Source: Desulfosarcinaceae bacterium (GTDB taxonomy: Bacteria; Desulfobacterota; Desulfobacteria; Desulfobacterales; Desulfosarcinaceae). From it: a stretch of DNA of 64,000 nucleotides. The notes beneath the pieces are model-generated. The model was not told where the DNA came from. It saw only the letters and a list, made by a program, of their open reading frames with translations, and searched no databases. Positions 43,762 through 52,998 of this stretch are shown piece after piece; within the stretch, counting starts at the first letter, position 1; each line of letters opens with the position of its first letter. Made by a program: the position numbers and the translations under genes. Location of the stretch: contig JASJCL010000013.1 in the NCBI GenBank assembly GCA_030066015.1, positions 32,352-96,351 on the forward strand. Reading direction: 5' to 3'.

Positions 43762-45067
43762 GGCTCTCTCCTTCGTGTAAGGTCTCCTTCATCTCCGTCA
43801 TGGAGACCGAAGGCAGGTGCTTGCAGAACAGGACAAAGAGAAAGAAGAACAGGCAGAAGCTGCCGATCATGATGCCGTACTCGATCAGAGTGGGGCTGTA
43901 CAGGCCCCAGGCGTGGGGCAGAAAATCGTGGGCCACGCTGCCGATGATGATGACGAAACGCTCGTACCACATGCCCACGTTGACGAAGAGCGAAATCACG
44001 AAGAGGGTCGGGATGTGGGTGCGCACCCTCTTAAAAAGCAGCAGCAGCGGGACGATGGTGTTGCAGCTCACCATGATCCAGTACTCGAGGCTGTAGTCCC
44101 CGAAGGCCCGCCAGTAAAAGCTTTCCATCTCCACTGGGTTGCGGCTGTACCAGGCGATGAAAACTTCGGTGCCATAGGCGAAGCCGACGATGAGGCCGGT
44201 GAAGATAATGGTCTTGGCCACGCTTTCCAATACGCGGTCCGTAATGATGGCCTCGTAATGGAACATCTTGCGCAGCGGAATCATCAGGGTCAACACCATG
44301 GCCAGGCCGCTGTGGATGGCGCCGGCCACGAAGTAGGGGGCGAAGATGGTGGTATGCCAACCGGGAACGATGCCCAGGGCGAAATCCCAGGAGACCACGC
44401 TGTGCACTGAAATGACCAGGGGGGTGGCAAGGGCGGCGAAGAAGAGATAGCCGCGGGTATAGTGGCGCCAGAGTTCGTACTCCCCGGTCCAGCCCAGGGA
44501 GAGGATGCTGAAAATCTTCTTGCGCAGCCCTTCCGAACGATCCCGGATCGTGGCCAAATCGGGCAGCATGCCCGTGTACCAGAAGAGGGAGCTCACCGTG
44601 AGGTAGGTGGAGATGGCCACCACGTCGAACATCAGGGGCGAGGTGAAATTGGGCCAGAGGGTCCGCTGATTGGGGATGGGCAGCATGTAGTAGACCAGCC
44701 ATACCCGACCCAGGTGAATAAAGGGATAGAGACCGGCCGTGCAGACGGCGAAGACCGTCATGGTCTCGGCCGCCCGGGCGATGGGGTTGCGCCAGCCGGC
44801 CCGGAACAGATGCAGGATGGCCGAGATCAAGGTGCCCGAGTGGGCGATTCCCACCCAGAACACGAAATTGATCAGATAGGTGCCCCAGTGCACCGGGTTG
44901 TTCTGACCGGCGACGCCGATGCCCCGGAAGATCTGATACCCCCAGCAGGTCGCTCCCAAAAGGATGCCGGCGAAGAGCAGGGCCACGGTGGCCCAGTAGG
45001 TCCGGCGCGGCGGCGCAAGGGTGTCAATGACCGTGTTGTCGATGGAGGCGTAGGTGAGTTCTGCCAT
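43751..45067 (-). CDS. actC: alternative complex III NrfD-like subunit ActC
   Basis: The 438-residue protein has ten helices of the NrfD/PsrC type. It starts with the soluble TYASIDNTVIDTLAPPRRTYW and contains NNPVHWGTYLINFVFWVGIAHSGTLISAILHLFRAGWR, which is characteristic of ActC. It is probably the quinol-oxidising membrane subunit. Translation begins at the ATG at 45067. Confidence 0.93.
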   Translation of the reverse strand: MAELTYASIDNTVIDTLAPPRRTYWATVALLFAGILLGATCWGYQIFRGIGVAGQNNPVHWGTYLINFVFWVGIAHSGTLISAILHLFRAGWRNPIARAAETMTVFAVCTAGLYPFIHLGRVWLVYYMLPIPNQRTLWPNFTSPLMFDVVAISTYLTVSSLFWYTGMLPDLATIRDRSEGLRKKIFSILSLGWTGEYELWRHYTRGYLFFAALATPLVISVHSVVSWDFALGIVPGWHTTIFAPYFVAGAIHSGLAMVLTLMIPLRKMFHYEAIITDRVLESVAKTIIFTGLIVGFAYGTEVFIAWYSRNPVEMESFYWRAFGDYSLEYWIMVSCNTIVPLLLLFKRVRTHIPTLFVISLFVNVGMWYERFVIIIGSVAHDFLPHAWGLYSPTLIEYGIMIGSFCLFFFLFVLFCKHLPSVSMTEMKETLHEGESHAG

Positions 45068-45162
45068 TTACTCGCTTCCAGTTTTTATGAATCGTTTCAC
45101 AATTGGCATGACTGCCACCGCCACCAACCGTCGCCATTGGACGAACTGGCCCGGCGGCGAGC

Positions 45163-48141
45163 CTAAATCTCCTGAAGCACTTTTTTGAGGTAGATAACCG
45201 CCGGTTTGATGTTCAGATACCCCATGGCCTGATAGGCGCGCGGATCCTTCACCATCTGGCGCACGCGGCTTTGGCGGTCCTTCAGATCGCCGAAGACCAG
45301 GGCGCCCGTGGGGCAGGTCTGCACGCAGGCGGGTTGGATCTCGCCATCGTGGATTCGGCGATCCTCATCCTTGGCGTGCCCATGGGCCACCTTGATCCGC
45401 TGAATGCAGAAGCTGCATTTTTCCATCACGCCCTTGGTGCGCACGGTGACGTTGGGGTTGAGTTGCTCCTCCAGCGGGGTGGGCCACTGCCACTCGAACC
45501 AGTTGAACCGCCGCACCTTATAGGGGCAGTTCTGGGCACAGAAGCGGGTGCCGATGCAGCGATTGTAAATTTGGTTGTTGAGCCCCTCCTTGCTGTGATG
45601 GGGGGCGTAGACCGGGCAGACCGATTCGCAGGGGGCGTTGTCACAGTGCTGACACATGAGGGGAAAAAAGGTGATCCGGCTGGGATCGTGGGGATCCAGG
45701 TAACGCTCGATGCGCAGCCAGGCCATCTCACGGCCCTCGATGATCCGCTCCTCACCCACGATCCCGATATTGTTCTCCGCGTAGCAGGCGGTGGCGCAGG
45801 CACCGCAGCCGATGCAGCGATCCAGGTCCACAATCATCCCCCAACGGTAGCCCTCGTGCTCATGGACCGGATAGATGTCGCGCTTGCGATCGTATCCTTC
45901 GGGCAGGGGCAGGGTGAGGGGGAAGGTCTCCATGGTCAGGCCGGCTTCGTGGCCCCCCGCCGCATGTCCGTCGCCCTTGGCATGGCCGTGGGCCGCGTCT
46001 TCGCCAATGGTCGTGCTGACGGCGATTTTACGGCCATACTGGGTGCGGCTGCCGTCGGTATGGGCCAGTTTGATGCGGCGACCCGTGGCGGCGATCGCCT
46101 TGAGCGGCGCCAGGGTCAGCGGTTGGCCGCTGGCACTGGTATCGCCGGTCAGCAGGGCGATTGGATTGCCGCCAACCCCTTCGGCGTAGCGACCGTAAGC
46201 GCTATGCCCCTGTCCCATGGTCATGAGGGCCATCGCGGGATGGATCGCTTCGCTGGCGTAGACCGGCGCTTCGAGGTCGGCTGTCTCGCTGTGCAGACGG
46301 ACCACATCCCCCTGGGCCACACCGATGCGGTTCATGGCCTCCGGATGGAGGGTGACGGGTGACTGCCAGGCGACTTTGGTCAGGGGATCCGGGACCTCGC
46401 ACAGCCAGGAGCGGTTGGCCCCGCGACCGTCGAAGAAACGGATCGAGGGCGCCGTTGCCAGGGTGAGGGTGTCGGCGTCCGCGGCCGTTGCCGCCGGCGG
46501 CTTTGCTTCAGAGAGGGCTTCCAGAGCGGTGCTGAGGCCCCGCTGCAGGGAGACCGATTTCGGTTTCGGCGGGGCATCTCGAAAGAGCCCGCCCGCCTGG
46601 ACTGCATCGATCCAGGTCCCCATCTCGTTTACGCCGGCCTGTTTGCCCAGCCAGTCGAGCAGCCAGGCCTGGTAGTCACCGGCCGCTGGATCGCGGAAGG
46701 CGGTTTTCAGGATCACGTCGCCAAAGGCGGGCATCGCATGCCGCTTGCCCATGGCGGGCTGGGACAGCGACAGCTCTCCGATCTTGCCGTCGTAGGCGTC
46801 CCATGTCTCCAGGGCCATCTGCACCGGGAAGACCAGGTCTGCATGGGCGGCGGTGTCGTCCATGAAGTTGCTGAAGCAGACCGTGAAGCCCTCACCCTCG
46901 TCCAGGGCGCGGGCGATTTCGGCCCCCCTGCTGAGGGTGTGAACCGGGTTGCAATTGTGAATTAACAGCAGCTGGATCTGGCCTGCGACCAGATCGTCCA
47001 CGAGGGCGTTGACTGCCGTGCGCGAAGCGGCCTTGCCCAGGTTCTGCGGCCGGCTGAAGTCGATGCGGCTGAGCTGCGGATCGAGGACCAGGTTGAGGAG
47101 CAGGGCGGCCATCTCCGTCGCGTCGCTGCTGGCCCCCGCCGTGCCGCACCCACCGCCTAGAATGAGCGGTCGTTCGGCCGTGAGCAGCCGGTCCGCCAGG
47201 TGGGCCAGGGCCGCGGGATGAATGCCGGCAACGGCCGCTGCCCGGTCGAGATCAGCGTCGGCAACGGCTTCCGCCAGCGGCTTGCGCAGCTTGCCGGGCA
47301 GCATACGGTCGTCACCCTTCTCCAGGACGTATTTGATGAGGGCCTTTAAGAGGGTCGCCTCGCTGTCCGGCCGGATACAATGCCAGCGATCGGCGTTGGC
47401 GGCCGTCAGCGACTGGTAGGGGCTGAGGTGAACGAAAATGCCCTTGTGGCCCGCGTCGATGGCATGCATCTCCTTGAAACGACGCGCATATTCGACCGGT
47501 GACAGCCAGGTTTCGAGAAAATCCGCCCCAAAGGAGACCAGCAGGTCGGCCTGGTCCAGGTGGTAGGTGGGCAAGGCGTCCTCGCCCAGGACGTTGCGGT
47601 GCGCGGCCCGCAGGGACTCATGGGAGAGGGGCTCGAAATAGACGGGGTCCCCCGTGCGCCACTCGTAGGCCAGATCGGTCAGCAAGGCCTGCATTGGCGC
47701 GCCGACCACTTCGCTCATCAGGCGGGTCCGGCCGTTTCCCTTGCCGGCGGCGGCGGCCTTGCGTCCCAGCAATTGCTCGGCTTCGGTGAAGCTGATCTCC
47801 TTCCAGCCCTCGTCGGTTTTCAGCTGGGGTCGCAGCAGCCGATCGGGATTGTAAACCGCTTGGAGGGCGGCCTGGCCCCGCATGCAGAGGGTGCCGCGAT
47901 TGACGGGGTGCAGGGGGTTGCCCTCCAGCTTGATCACCCGTCCTTCACGCTGTTTGGCCAGCACGCCGCAGCCTGCCGGACACTCGCGGCAGGTGCCGGC
48001 GTACCAGGCCTCCTTGCCGGTGACCATATCGTCCGGGGCCTTGACCAGCGAATACAGGGTTTTCTCGGGTTTGGCCGAGCAACCGGCAGCGAAGGCGATG
48101 CTGCCCATACCAGCAGTTTTTAAGAAGGCTCTACGATCCAT
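45163..48141 (-). CDS. actB: alternative complex III iron-sulfur/molybdopterin-fold subunit ActB
   Basis: The 992-residue protein has a twin-arginine-like start (MDRRAFLKTAG) and a cysteine after the signal (FAAGCSAKP), so it may be a lipoprotein. The first 700 residues resemble molybdopterin oxidoreductases, starting with CRECPAGCGVL, but no Mo cofactor is expected in ActB. From about residue 775 there are four ferredoxin-type clusters: CIGCGACATAC, CQHCDNAPCESVC, CAQNC and CSFCIQRI with CVQTC. It is the first gene of the 14-gene respiratory operon. Confidence 0.93.
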   Translation of the reverse strand: MDRRAFLKTAGMGSIAFAAGCSAKPEKTLYSLVKAPDDMVTGKEAWYAGTCRECPAGCGVLAKQREGRVIKLEGNPLHPVNRGTLCMRGQAALQAVYNPDRLLRPQLKTDEGWKEISFTEAEQLLGRKAAAAGKGNGRTRLMSEVVGAPMQALLTDLAYEWRTGDPVYFEPLSHESLRAAHRNVLGEDALPTYHLDQADLLVSFGADFLETWLSPVEYARRFKEMHAIDAGHKGIFVHLSPYQSLTAANADRWHCIRPDSEATLLKALIKYVLEKGDDRMLPGKLRKPLAEAVADADLDRAAAVAGIHPAALAHLADRLLTAERPLILGGGCGTAGASSDATEMAALLLNLVLDPQLSRIDFSRPQNLGKAASRTAVNALVDDLVAGQIQLLLIHNCNPVHTLSRGAEIARALDEGEGFTVCFSNFMDDTAAHADLVFPVQMALETWDAYDGKIGELSLSQPAMGKRHAMPAFGDVILKTAFRDPAAGDYQAWLLDWLGKQAGVNEMGTWIDAVQAGGLFRDAPPKPKSVSLQRGLSTALEALSEAKPPAATAADADTLTLATAPSIRFFDGRGANRSWLCEVPDPLTKVAWQSPVTLHPEAMNRIGVAQGDVVRLHSETADLEAPVYASEAIHPAMALMTMGQGHSAYGRYAEGVGGNPIALLTGDTSASGQPLTLAPLKAIAATGRRIKLAHTDGSRTQYGRKIAVSTTIGEDAAHGHAKGDGHAAGGHEAGLTMETFPLTLPLPEGYDRKRDIYPVHEHEGYRWGMIVDLDRCIGCGACATACYAENNIGIVGEERIIEGREMAWLRIERYLDPHDPSRITFFPLMCQHCDNAPCESVCPVYAPHHSKEGLNNQIYNRCIGTRFCAQNCPYKVRRFNWFEWQWPTPLEEQLNPNVTVRTKGVMEKCSFCIQRIKVAHGHAKDEDRRIHDGEIQPACVQTCPTGALVFGDLKDRQSRVRQMVKDPRAYQAMGYLNIKPAVIYLKKVLQEI

Positions 48142-48573
48142 AAAATCCGTGTACTCCCCGTGGCGGAGAACCGGCTGGGGTGAAAGTGCCGCGGCAAGGG
48201 GCGCTGTTGAAACGCCGTGGGCACCGCTGGGTCGGCGGAATTGCCGAATTATGGGCCTGGTGCCGACTAGCGGGCACCGGAGTTGGTACCATGTGTGCGG
48301 GATTCTTGTCCGTCTACGGTTTCCAAGCGGCCGTCATCCCCGCCGTGATGGCGGCGGTATGAGAGGCGTTGTCTACAACGACAGCCAGCTGCGCCAAGGG
48401 TCGCTTGTTAGGAATGATTATTGATGCTCTATACTGAATCGCCCGTCACTGTCAAGGCGCAATAGCCGGTGGATAAGTGTCTCCGCTCCCCTCTCCAGCG
48501 GCCGCCGGATCTATGCTATAATCCGCTCCAGGGGCGGCATAATCAAACGGTTTAGGACCAAGGGAGACGGGGG
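48142..48573. other. divergent intergenic region between actB and the methyltransferase gene
   Basis: No gene is supported in this 432-base spacer. It has the extended -10 promoter for the rightward gene. No sigma-54 site or FNR box was found for the leftward act operon. Confidence 0.45.
48514..48522 (+). promoter_or_regulatory. extended -10 promoter of the RlmK-like gene
   Basis: TGCTATAAT is a perfect extended -10 sequence 52 bases before the start at 48574. No good -35 box is visible, as is common with extended -10 promoters. Confidence 0.6.
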
Positions 48574-49539
48574 ATGCCGGATCCGCAGGTGGACGCCAAG
48601 TTTCGTCATCAGGCCGAGATGCTGGCCAATCGGGTGAAGAAACGCTTCAAACATCTGCGCAAGCGTTTCGCCCGGCGGCAGATCGACATCTTCAGGCTCT
48701 ATGACTGGGATATCCCCGAGATCCGAGCGGTGGTGGACTGGTATGGGGGCCACTTGGTCGTGGGCGAGTACACCCGCCGTCAATCCGTTCCCGAGTGGCT
48801 GCCGTTGATGGGGGCGGCGGTGGGGGCAGCTTTGGCGGTACCCCCGCATCAGGTGCACCTCAAGCAGCGTCGCGCAGGCAAACAGGCGGGTCGCCGCTAC
48901 ACCCGGCTGGGCCACACCGACCGCAACATTGTCCTGCGGGAGCGGGATCTCAAATTCCTGATCAACCCCTATGACTATGTGGACACGGGCCTCTTCGCCG
49001 ACCACCGCGACACACGCCAGATGGTGCGGGAACTGGCCGCCGGTAAGGATGTTCTCAATCTTTACTGCTACACGGGCGCGTTCACCTGCTACGCCGCCAA
49101 GGGCGGTGCCCGGTCGAGCGTGTCAGTGGATCGCTCCGAGACCGCCATTCAGTGGGCGCGTGAAAACTTCGCCCTCAACGACATCTCCCCGAGAGACCAT
49201 CGCTTGGTTCAGCAGCACAGTTTCGACTATCTGCGGCGGGCCGGCAAAGCGGGTGGGACCTTCGACCTGGCCGTGGTGGATCCCCCCTCCTTCTCCACCA
49301 GCAGATCACGCGGTCAAAGCTTCGACATCCAGCGCGACCATCCCCGCCTGCTCAAACAGGTCGCGGCCCGCATGCGTCCCGGCGGCCTGATCTTCTTCTC
49401 CACCAACCACCAGCAGTTTGTGCCCGCCATGACGGAACTGCCCGTCGCAACCATCGAAGAGATCACCGATCGCACCCTACCAGAAGATTATCGCGCCACG
49501 CGGCGGGTGGTGCACCGCTGCTGGCGGATAGCGGTGTGA
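48574..49539 (+). CDS. class I SAM-dependent rRNA methyltransferase (RlmK/RlmI-like)
   Basis: The 321-residue protein resembles the C-terminal RlmK half of RlmKL. NRVKKRFKHLRKRFARR and FRLYDWDIPEI are followed by INPYDYVDTGLFADHRDTRQMV, NLYCYTGAFTCYAAKGGA (SAM site) and VVDPPSFSTSRS. These enzymes methylate 23S rRNA. The RlmL half is absent. GGAGACGGGGG lies before the ATG. Confidence 0.88.
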   Translation: MPDPQVDAKFRHQAEMLANRVKKRFKHLRKRFARRQIDIFRLYDWDIPEIRAVVDWYGGHLVVGEYTRRQSVPEWLPLMGAAVGAALAVPPHQVHLKQRRAGKQAGRRYTRLGHTDRNIVLRERDLKFLINPYDYVDTGLFADHRDTRQMVRELAAGKDVLNLYCYTGAFTCYAAKGGARSSVSVDRSETAIQWARENFALNDISPRDHRLVQQHSFDYLRRAGKAGGTFDLAVVDPPSFSTSRSRGQSFDIQRDHPRLLKQVAARMRPGGLIFFSTNHQQFVPAMTELPVATIEEITDRTLPEDYRATRRVVHRCWRIAV

Positions 49540-49603
49540 CGGCGTGCGGCGTTTGCCCGCCGGTCCGCGCGCCGTCACACCGGCGCTCGGGCTTGCCTGG
49601 CGG

Positions 49604-49648
49604 ATGGCGGCGCCAAATATGGCGGCGCCAAAATTAGGCGCCCCAAAA
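49604..49648. repeat. GGCGCC-containing short tandem repeats
   Basis: ATGGCGGCGCCAAAT (49604) and a nearly identical unit (49619) are followed by a third, diverged TAGGCGCCCC unit. They lie in the convergent gap after the RlmK-like gene. They can fold into small hairpins; a terminator role is unproven. Confidence 0.5.
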
Positions 49649-49664
49649 AAGGTCCCCCTGATCG

Positions 49665-50063
49665 CTACGCTTTGGGGCGCTCCTTTAAGGCACTGTCCTT
49701 GATGGAGAGAATCGCCTCGCACTGCGGGCACTTGCCGGTGAAGACGAACTCGCGCTCCTGCAGTTTGGCGGTGAACTGGCGGGAGATCGTGTTGAGATCG
49801 AGCCAGTGGCCGCACGCATCACAGGGCCGGCCGATGCGGGTTGGGGCGGCGAAAAGATTACGCTTGCGGGCCAACACCAGCAGGAAGAGTAGCTTGAAGC
49901 CCACTAATCCGGCGAGAACGCCGGTGATCAGCCACGTCGGCAATGTGCGCTTGGCCGCCAAAAGGCCGGCCTTCTGGGAGAGAGCGGCCGTGGCCGCCTT
50001 GCTGCTGCCCGCCTTTCCGATCAAGGCGGCCAGTTTGGCGAAGGGAAGGAGGTGGATGGCCAT
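49665..50063 (-). CDS. membrane protein with a zinc-ribbon-like domain
   Basis: The 132-residue protein has one strong helix (about 43-67). Its C-terminal part has CDACGHW and CPQCE, spaced like a zinc ribbon (two CxxC knuckles). No family recognised. It lies after lpdA on the same strand but 134 bases away, so operon membership is uncertain. Confidence 0.65.
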   Translation of the reverse strand: MAIHLLPFAKLAALIGKAGSSKAATAALSQKAGLLAAKRTLPTWLITGVLAGLVGFKLLFLLVLARKRNLFAAPTRIGRPCDACGHWLDLNTISRQFTAKLQEREFVFTGKCPQCEAILSIKDSALKERPKA

Positions 50064-50197
50064 AGGTTCCCGAACCTCTCTGATCTTTACTGCGATCCGA
50101 TGCTGCGATTAGGCAATCGCCGGCACCCTCATCTGCCGGCGCGCCGGTAAGGGGATGCGCCCGGCTTGAGGGAAGACGGCGCAGACGAAAGAACGGC

Positions 50198-51613
50198 TCA
50201 CGATGCGTAAATGGAGCATTTGCGTACCGCCAAGGCCGCCTCCATCAGGGCTTCTGCGAAGGTCGGGTGGCCGTGGACCGAGCGGGCGATATCTTCGCTG
50301 CTGGCGCCGAACTCCATGGCCAGGACGCACTCCGCGATCATGTCGGCCGCCCGCGGGCCGATGATGTGGACCCCCAGGATGCGGTCGGTCTTGCTGTGGG
50401 CGATGAGCTTGACAAAGCCATCGGCTTCCCCCATGCAGCGCGCTCGGCCGGCGCCGGAAAAGGGAAAGCTGCCCACGCAGTAGGGGATCTCCGCGGCCTT
50501 GACGGCCTCCTCGGTGAGGCCCACGCTGGCCACCTCCGGCCAGGTATAGATCACGGCCGGTATGGCGTCGTAGTTGACCTCCCCGGCCTGCCCGGCAATG
50601 CATTCCACGGCCGCCGTACCTTCGGCGGAGGCCTTGTGGGCCAGCGCCGGACCGGGGATGAGATCGCCGATGGCGAAGACGCCGGGTACACTGGTCTGAA
50701 AGCGCTCATCGACCTGGACATGACCACTCTTCTCGTCCACCGCTACGCCCAGATCTTCCAGACCGAGATCGGCGCTGTTGGGCCGCCGGCCCACCGCCAC
50801 CAGCAGCCGATCGAAAGCCACTGTTTCGCTTCCCCCGTTATCCGTCATGGTGACTTTTACCTGACGGGCGGTGGCCTCGGCCGCGGAGACCCGGGTATTG
50901 AGCCTGAGCTTCAACCCCTGCTTGCGGAGGAGGCGATCGAGGGTGCGGCCCACCTGGCCGTCCAAAGTGGTGGCGATCTTGGGCAGCATTTCGATGACGG
51001 TCACCTCGGCGCCAAGCCGCTGCCAGACCGATCCCAACTCCAAACCGATGTACCCCCCGCCCACGATTCCCAGGCGCTTGGGCACGCTGGGGAAATCCAA
51101 GGCCTCGGTGGAGCTGACAATGCGCTTGCCGTCGAACGGCATGCCGGGCACCGCGATGGGGCTGCTGCCCGTTGCCAGCAGGATCGCCTTGGCGGCCGTG
51201 TAGGTGGCCGCTTTTTTCTTCCCGCTCGCCACCGTCACCTCCCCGGGAGCGGTGAGCCGTGCGCGGCCGTGAAGAATGGTCACCCCATTGCCCTCGAGCA
51301 GTTGGCGGACATTCTCGGTCAGTTCGTGCACCACCTTGTCCTTGCGGGCCAGGAGGGCCTTAAGATCCAGGCGCAGCTTGTCGAATTTGATGCCGTGCTC
51401 GCCGAAGTGTTCGCTGGCCAGGTGGTAGTACTCGCTGGAGTCCAGGAGGGCTTTGCTGGGGATGCAGCCCACGTTGAGACAGACGCCCCCCAATGCGGCG
51501 TTGGCATCGATGCAGGCGGTTTTGAGGCCCAATTGGCTGGCCCGCACGGCGGCCACATACCCCCCCGGTCCGGCACCGATGATGATCAGGTCGAAGTGGG
51601 TCGTCGCTGCCAT
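50198..51613 (-). CDS. lpdA: dihydrolipoyl dehydrogenase (E3)
   Basis: The 471-residue flavoprotein has an FAD site (IIGAGPGGYVAA), a redox disulfide C45/C50 in GGVCLNVGCIPSK, an NAD site (GGGYIGLELG) and the C-terminal catalytic HGHPTFAEA. It reoxidises the lipoyl arm of SucB. It starts two bases after the sucB stop and is the third gene of the sucA-sucB-lpdA operon. Confidence 0.95.
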   Translation of the reverse strand: MAATTHFDLIIIGAGPGGYVAAVRASQLGLKTACIDANAALGGVCLNVGCIPSKALLDSSEYYHLASEHFGEHGIKFDKLRLDLKALLARKDKVVHELTENVRQLLEGNGVTILHGRARLTAPGEVTVASGKKKAATYTAAKAILLATGSSPIAVPGMPFDGKRIVSSTEALDFPSVPKRLGIVGGGYIGLELGSVWQRLGAEVTVIEMLPKIATTLDGQVGRTLDRLLRKQGLKLRLNTRVSAAEATARQVKVTMTDNGGSETVAFDRLLVAVGRRPNSADLGLEDLGVAVDEKSGHVQVDERFQTSVPGVFAIGDLIPGPALAHKASAEGTAAVECIAGQAGEVNYDAIPAVIYTWPEVASVGLTEEAVKAAEIPYCVGSFPFSGAGRARCMGEADGFVKLIAHSKTDRILGVHIIGPRAADMIAECVLAMEFGASSEDIARSVHGHPTFAEALMEAALAVRKCSIYAS

Positions 51614-51615
51614 AC

Positions 51616-52908
51616 CTACACCTCCAGGAGAATGCGCTCCGGGTTCTCGATGAACTCCTTGACGCGTTTGAGAAAGGTGACGGCGCCCTTTCCGTCCACG
51701 ATGCGGTGGTCGTAGCTCAGGGCCACGTACATCATGGGACGGATGACGATCTCGTCATCCACCACCACCGGGCGCTTTTCGGTCTTGTGCATCCCCAATA
51801 TACCGCTTTGGGGCATGTTGAGGATGGGCGTGCTGAGCAGGGAGCCGTAGACCCCGCCGTTGCTCACCGTGAAGGTGCCCCCCTCCAGGTCGGCCAGTTC
51901 CAGGCGATTGGCCGTGATCTTCTTCACGTAATCGACGATGGTCTGTTCGATCTCGGCGAAGCTCAGGCGTTCGGCATGACGGATGACGGGCACCACCAGG
52001 CCCCGCTCGGTGCCCACGGCCACCCCCACATGTTGGTAGTTGTGGTAGATGATGTCGTCGCCGTCGATAAAGGCGTTGATCTCGGGCACCTCCTTAAGGG
52101 CCTCCACACAGGCCTTGACGAAGAAGGACATGAAACCCAGCCGGACCCCGTGCCGCTTCTCGAAGGCCTCCTTGTAGGCCCCGCGGATCTCGATGGTGCG
52201 CTGCATGTCGATCTCGTTGAAGGTGGTCAGCATGGCCGTGTTCTGCTTGGCGGCCAGCAGTCGGCTGGCGATGCGCTTGCGGATGGGCGACATGGGCTGG
52301 CGCACTTCCTGGGCCGCCGCCGCGTCGGCGGCGCCCATCTCCACCGGTGGGCAGACCGGCTCGGGGATTCCCACCGGTGCCTGTTCGAGATGGAGGAGAA
52401 TGTCGCCTTTGGTGATGCGTCCGCCCGGGCCGCTGCCCCGTATGGCATCGATATCGATCCGCTTCTCCGCCACCAAGCGGCGGACGCTGGGGGACATGGG
52501 CGGCACCGCCTTGGCCGGCGGCGTCGGTGCCGCCGGTGTCGGTGCGGGCTGTGTCGGTGGGGCCGGTGTCTCGGGTGGCGGTGTTGGCGCCGCTTCGGTT
52601 GGGGCCGGCGGGATCTCGTCCGCCGCTGCCGCCGGCTCGGGCGCTTCGGCTTTCGGCGGGGCAGCCGCGGCGCCGGCCGTATCGATTTCGCCCACGACGG
52701 CGCCGATGGACACCGTTTCGCCCGCAGGCACGGTGATCTTGAGCACCCCACTGGCTTCGGCCACCACTTCGAGGGTCACCTTATCGGTTTCGATGACCAG
52801 CAGGGGATCCTCTTTCTGAACCGTCTCCCCATCCGCCTTGAACCACTCGGCCAGCAGCGCTTCCGTAATCGATTCCCCCACACTGGGGATGGTGATCTCA
52901 ATGGCCAT
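51616..52908 (-). CDS. sucB: 2-oxoglutarate dehydrogenase E2 (dihydrolipoyl succinyltransferase)
   Basis: The 430-residue protein has a lipoyl domain with K43 in ETDKVTLEV. A long Pro/Ala-rich linker, an E3-binding domain (SPSVRRLVAEKRIDIDAIRGSGPGGRI) and the acyltransferase domain ending SYDHRIVDGKGAV (catalytic His) follow. The linker is unusually rich in Pro, Ala and Glu. It lies 90 bases after sucA. Confidence 0.95.
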   Translation of the reverse strand: MAIEITIPSVGESITEALLAEWFKADGETVQKEDPLLVIETDKVTLEVVAEASGVLKITVPAGETVSIGAVVGEIDTAGAAAAPPKAEAPEPAAAADEIPPAPTEAAPTPPPETPAPPTQPAPTPAAPTPPAKAVPPMSPSVRRLVAEKRIDIDAIRGSGPGGRITKGDILLHLEQAPVGIPEPVCPPVEMGAADAAAAQEVRQPMSPIRKRIASRLLAAKQNTAMLTTFNEIDMQRTIEIRGAYKEAFEKRHGVRLGFMSFFVKACVEALKEVPEINAFIDGDDIIYHNYQHVGVAVGTERGLVVPVIRHAERLSFAEIEQTIVDYVKKITANRLELADLEGGTFTVSNGGVYGSLLSTPILNMPQSGILGMHKTEKRPVVVDDEIVIRPMMYVALSYDHRIVDGKGAVTFLKRVKEFIENPERILLEV

Positions 52909-52998
52909 GCCGTCTCCTTAGAAGAACTCCAACACGTTGTTATGTCATATACGCAACGAAAGGGGAGCACCCACCGATCTGGCGCACTGGTACGCTTA

